A DNA stretch of 64,000 nt from Caulobacter sp. BK020 (GTDB lineage Bacteria; Pseudomonadota; Alphaproteobacteria; Caulobacterales; Caulobacteraceae), in contig NZ_SLZL01000001.1 of NCBI RefSeq assembly GCF_004342605.1, forward strand, positions 62,001 through 126,000, given 5' to 3'. Numbering within the stretch: position 1 is the first letter of the stretch; every line of letters starts with the position of its first letter. Shown here one piece after another: positions 61,452 to 64,000 of this stretch. The notes beneath the pieces were generated by a model. The model had not been told where the DNA came from. It saw nothing but the letters and a program-made list of their open reading frames with translations, and did no database searches. The position numbers and the translations under genes are program-made.

Positions 61452-62849
61452 TCACTTGCTGGCGAACACCCGGACGAAGGCCTTCACCGTCTCGGCGTCG
61501 GCGGGGAGGCGGTCGAACTTTTCGGGCTTCTTGGAGAGGTCCGGCGTGGCGCGCGGCGTGGCCGGGACGACGCCGGCGGCGGCCGAGACGGCTTCCGGGA
61601 ACTTGGCCGGGTGGGCGGTGGACAGCACCACGACCGGGGTCGCGGGATCGGCCAGGCGCAGGCCCTGGGCGGCGGCGACGCCGACGGCGGTGTGCGGGTC
61701 GATGACCTCGCCGGTCTCGTTCAGGGTCGACAGGATGGTCTTGGCGGTGTCGGGCTCGCTGACCGAGGCGCCCTGGAACAGCTCGCGCATCTTGGCGTGG
61801 GCGCTGGGCGGGATGTCCAGCAGGCCCGTGCCGGCGAAGGCGCGGAAGGCGCGTCCGGTCTCGACGCCATCGCGGCCCACGGCCTCGAAATACAGGCGCT
61901 CGAAGTTGCTGGCCACCTGGATGTCCATGGCCGGGCTCTGGGTGGCGGCCACGGCGCCGCGCGCGTAGCGGCCCTCCTCGAAGGCCCGGGCCAGGATGTC
62001 GTTGGAGTTGGTGGCGGCCACCACGCGGGCAATCGGCAGGCCCATGCGGCTGGCGACATAGGCGGCGTAGGCGTCGCCGAAATTGCCCGTCGGCACCACG
62101 AAGGCGACCTTGCGGGCCGGCGCGCCCAGGGCGACGGCGGCGGTGAAGAAATAGACGCTCTGGGCGGCGATCCGCGCCCAGTTGATCGAGTTGACGCCCG
62201 ACAGGTCGACCGCATGACGGAACTGGTCGTCCTGGAAGGCCTGCTTGACGATGGCCTGGCAGTCGTCGAACGAGCCCTGGATCGAGACGCAGGCGACGTT
62301 CTTGTCGGTCGCCGTGGTCATGAACCGGCGCTGGACCTCGCTGATCCGGCCTTCGGGGAACAGGGCCACGATGCGGGCGTTGGAGCGGCCGCGGAACGCC
62401 TCGACGGCCGCGCCGCCGGTGTCGCCCGAGGTGGCGCAGATGATGGTCATGGTCCGCGACTGGCGCGACAGCACGTAGTCGTAGAGCCGTCCCAAGAGCT
62501 GCATCGCCACGTCCTTGAAGGCCAGGGTCGGACCGTGGAACAGCTCCAGCAGATGGCGGCCGGGCGCCAGCTGCTTCAGCGGGACGACGGCGGCGTGGGC
62601 GAAGGTGGCGTAGGCCTCCTCGCACATCTGCAGCAGGTCGTCGGCCGGGATGTCATCGCCGACGAACTTGCCGACCACGGCGGCGGCCACCTGGGCGTAC
62701 GGCCGGCCGGCGAAGGCGGAGATCTCTTCGGGCGTGAAGGTCGGCCAGCGCTCGGGCACATAGAGGCCGCCGTCGGGGGCGAGGCCCGCCAGGACCGCGT
62801 CGAGGAAACCGATCGAGGGGGATTCGCCTCGGGTCGAAACGTAACGCAT
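61452..62849 (-). CDS. thrC: Threonine synthase
   Basis: 465 residues. Converts O-phosphohomoserine to threonine with PLP. The PLP lysine is Lys112 in FHGPTLAFKDVAMQ. Other family segments are MRYVSTRGESPSIGFLDAVLAGLAPDGGLYVPE, TIICATSGDTGGAAVEAFRGR, VPTGNFGDAYAAYVASRMGLPI and GLLDIPPSAHAKMRELF. The phosphohomoserine-type (long) threonine synthase is typical of proteobacteria. Its ATG overlaps the SURF1 stop (TGATG). Confidence 0.97.
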   Translation of the reverse strand: MRYVSTRGESPSIGFLDAVLAGLAPDGGLYVPERWPTFTPEEISAFAGRPYAQVAAAVVGKFVGDDIPADDLLQMCEEAYATFAHAAVVPLKQLAPGRHLLELFHGPTLAFKDVAMQLLGRLYDYVLSRQSRTMTIICATSGDTGGAAVEAFRGRSNARIVALFPEGRISEVQRRFMTTATDKNVACVSIQGSFDDCQAIVKQAFQDDQFRHAVDLSGVNSINWARIAAQSVYFFTAAVALGAPARKVAFVVPTGNFGDAYAAYVASRMGLPIARVVAATNSNDILARAFEEGRYARGAVAATQSPAMDIQVASNFERLYFEAVGRDGVETGRAFRAFAGTGLLDIPPSAHAKMRELFQGASVSEPDTAKTILSTLNETGEVIDPHTAVGVAAAQGLRLADPATPVVVLSTAHPAKFPEAVSAAAGVVPATPRATPDLSKKPEKFDRLPADAETVKAFVRVFASK

Positions 62850-63568
62850 CAGGGTCTCATCCTCCGCCAGAGCATGGCGGCATAGATAAACAGCAGGGTT
62901 ACGGCAAGACCGAACCACGTCAGGGCGTATTCGAGGTGCCGATTGGAAATTTCTGCCGGTAGCGGCGCGGGGGTGACGCCGGGCACGGCGGGGGTCGCGG
63001 ACTCGACCATCAGAATGTACGGCGACAGGCCCACGCGCGTCAGAACCGTCTCGCCATTGGCCCGCCAGCCGCCGAGCTGGTCGTGCAGGACCAGGACGCC
63101 GGTCACGTGGGACGGAGCGGCGAACGGCCGGTTCCTGGGCGCGGTCTGGCCTTTCAACGCATCGACCACGCCGAGGTCCAGCCGGATGACGTCATAGGAA
63201 GCGTGCGGCGTCCAGCAGATCGCACCGGCCCGCCAGACGATGTCGCCGTCGCGCACACCATAGATCAGCGGCAGGGAGTCGATGCGACGCCGTGTCGGAT
63301 CCGGCGTGACGCAGTCGGTCGTCACCCGGACCCAGGACACGTCCTCGCCGCGTCGGACGCGCGCGAGCACGGGCGCCAGCGGCTGGGCCGGCGCGCTCTT
63401 CAGCAACTCGATCCGGGCCAGCAGATCCTGCTTCCACGCCAGGCGCTTCACCTGCCAGACGCCCAGGCCGCACAGGATGGCGAAGGCGACCAGCGTCGCG
63501 ATCGTCAGGCCGACGGGGAAGCGACGGTCCTTGGGCGCGCTTCCTAGCGGCTTGGGGGCGTCAGACAT
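62849..63568 (-). CDS. SURF1-family cytochrome oxidase biogenesis protein
   Basis: 239 residues with two membrane helices at the ends: GLTIATLVAFAILCGLGVWQVKRLAWKQDLLARIE, whose LGxWQxxRxxWK is the hallmark of the family, and NRHLEYALTWFGLAVTLLFIYAAMLWRR. The periplasmic loop is about 170 residues. SURF1 helps haem insertion into cytochrome c oxidase. It overlaps the DUF983 gene by eight bases and thrC by one base, so it is in the middle of a coupled run. Confidence 0.93.
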   Translation of the reverse strand: MSDAPKPLGSAPKDRRFPVGLTIATLVAFAILCGLGVWQVKRLAWKQDLLARIELLKSAPAQPLAPVLARVRRGEDVSWVRVTTDCVTPDPTRRRIDSLPLIYGVRDGDIVWRAGAICWTPHASYDVIRLDLGVVDALKGQTAPRNRPFAAPSHVTGVLVLHDQLGGWRANGETVLTRVGLSPYILMVESATPAVPGVTPAPLPAEISNRHLEYALTWFGLAVTLLFIYAAMLWRRMRP

Positions 63569-63923
63569 CGTGGCGGCCGGCCTCGGCGGCGTGGTTGGCG
63601 ATGTGGGCGGCGACCATCAGGCCCTTGGCCGGGCGCATCAGGACCAGGCACGCGATCAGGGTCAGCGGCAGCCAGACCACCAGCAGCAGCCAGACCGGCC
63701 AGTTGAAGGCGAACATCGAAAACAGCGCCCCGAACGCGCACAGGAAGCCGGCGATCAGGATCACGAAGGTCGCCGCCCCGTCGCCGGTCTCGTGGGCGCC
63801 CAGGTCGAAGCCGCAGGCCTCGCAGGTGCGCGAGACCTTCAGGAACCCGTCGAACAGCATCCCCTCCCCGCAGTGGGGGCAACGGCCGGTCGCGCCGGCC
63901 AGGTAGGGGTTCACATTGGGCAT
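63561..63923 (-). CDS. DUF983 membrane protein
   Basis: 120 residues. A zinc-ribbon-like start (TGRCPHCGEGMLFDGFLKVSRTCEACGFDLGAHETGDGAATF) with two CxxC pairs is followed by two membrane helices. This is DUF983, often encoded beside cytochrome c oxidase assembly genes. It starts at ATG 63923; the long upstream extension to 63959 is not supported by a ribosome site. It probably follows a cytochrome oxidase subunit gene beyond the right edge. Confidence 0.92.
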   Translation of the reverse strand: MPNVNPYLAGATGRCPHCGEGMLFDGFLKVSRTCEACGFDLGAHETGDGAATFVILIAGFLCAFGALFSMFAFNWPVWLLLVVWLPLTLIACLVLMRPAKGLMVAAHIANHAAEAGRHDV

Positions 63924-63945
63924 CGACCTCGTCCTTACCACGGCT

Positions 63946-63971
63946 GGGAACAGACGCATGCGCCTGTCCCC
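63946..63971. repeat. 26-bp intergenic palindrome, class A copy 3 (diverged)
   Basis: Same length as the elements at 8450 and 17843, with two substitutions in the left arm (GGGAACAGACGCA instead of GGGGACAGGCGCA). The right arm is unchanged. It lies upstream of the DUF983 start on the minus strand. Confidence 0.8.
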
Positions 63972-64000
63972 GAATTCAGCTCCAAAACGAAAAAGGCCCG

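Overview
The window is about 64 kb of very GC-rich alphaproteobacterial chromosome, and its gene content points to Caulobacter or a very close relative. The evidence is a PdeA-type GEDEF-EAL phosphodiesterase, a lipoprotein of the CC0125/CC1285 family, a TonB-dependent receptor of the Caulobacter/Xanthomonas type, two chemoreceptors ending in WEEF, a cytochrome b561-YceI fusion, and a cytochrome-oxidase-assembly/threonine-synthase/M16-peptidase cluster. This identification rests on recognised protein families only; no database search was run. No rRNA, tRNA, prophage, insertion sequence or CRISPR array was recognised.

Layout. 1-6 kb: a TonB-dependent receptor that runs off the left edge, a decayed NIPSNAP gene, a divergent rhodanese/FtrA pair, a lipoprotein, and a Tat-exported Gfo/Idh/MocA oxidoreductase. 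5.4-15 kb: a translationally coupled secreted pair (one with a DUF2846-like domain), a YadGH-type ABC exporter, an SPFH/NfeD pair, a Crp/Fnr regulator with an unlisted 45-residue membrane peptide beside it, a Nudix hydrolase, a patatin, 3-hydroxybutyrate dehydrogenase and YaaA. 15-26 kb: an FAD-linked 2-hydroxyacid dehydrogenase, a VapBC toxin-antitoxin module, TsaC/Sua5, two YceI proteins, an acyl-CoA dehydrogenase, a YhhN/DUF1232 pair, a short-chain dehydrogenase, and a LysE exporter. 26-43 kb: small-molecule and envelope genes (MAPEG, KTSC, sorbosone-dehydrogenase-like, CDF metal transporter, MtgA, nitroreductase, AraC regulator, a DUF4331/DUF4198 exported pair, a serine beta-lactamase-like protein), then pdeA, a slipin, YqgE, a peroxiredoxin and a thioesterase/SRPBCC/GNAT operon. 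43-54 kb: an acyl-CoA ligase, a chemoreceptor, the leucine genes leuC-leuD-(repeat)-monooxygenase-leuB, an MFS permease, and rplS-trmD. 54-64 kb: a PEP mutase/isocitrate lyase family protein, polA, a second chemoreceptor, then the minus-strand run DUF983-SURF1-thrC-M16 peptidase.

Working together: leuBCD make leucine precursors, DUF983 and SURF1 serve haem-copper oxidase assembly, and PdeA and the two MCPs belong to c-di-GMP and chemotaxis signalling. The bdhA/patatin pair suggests mobilisation of stored polyhydroxybutyrate, as inference only. The most distinctive non-coding feature is the density of intergenic palindromes. A 26-bp palindrome (GGGGACAGGCGCA and its complement) occurs three times, a related 27-bp element starting GGGGACAc/t occurs four times in two pairs, and there are three larger or different inverted-repeat elements (31397-31515, 40748-40786, 48207-48306).
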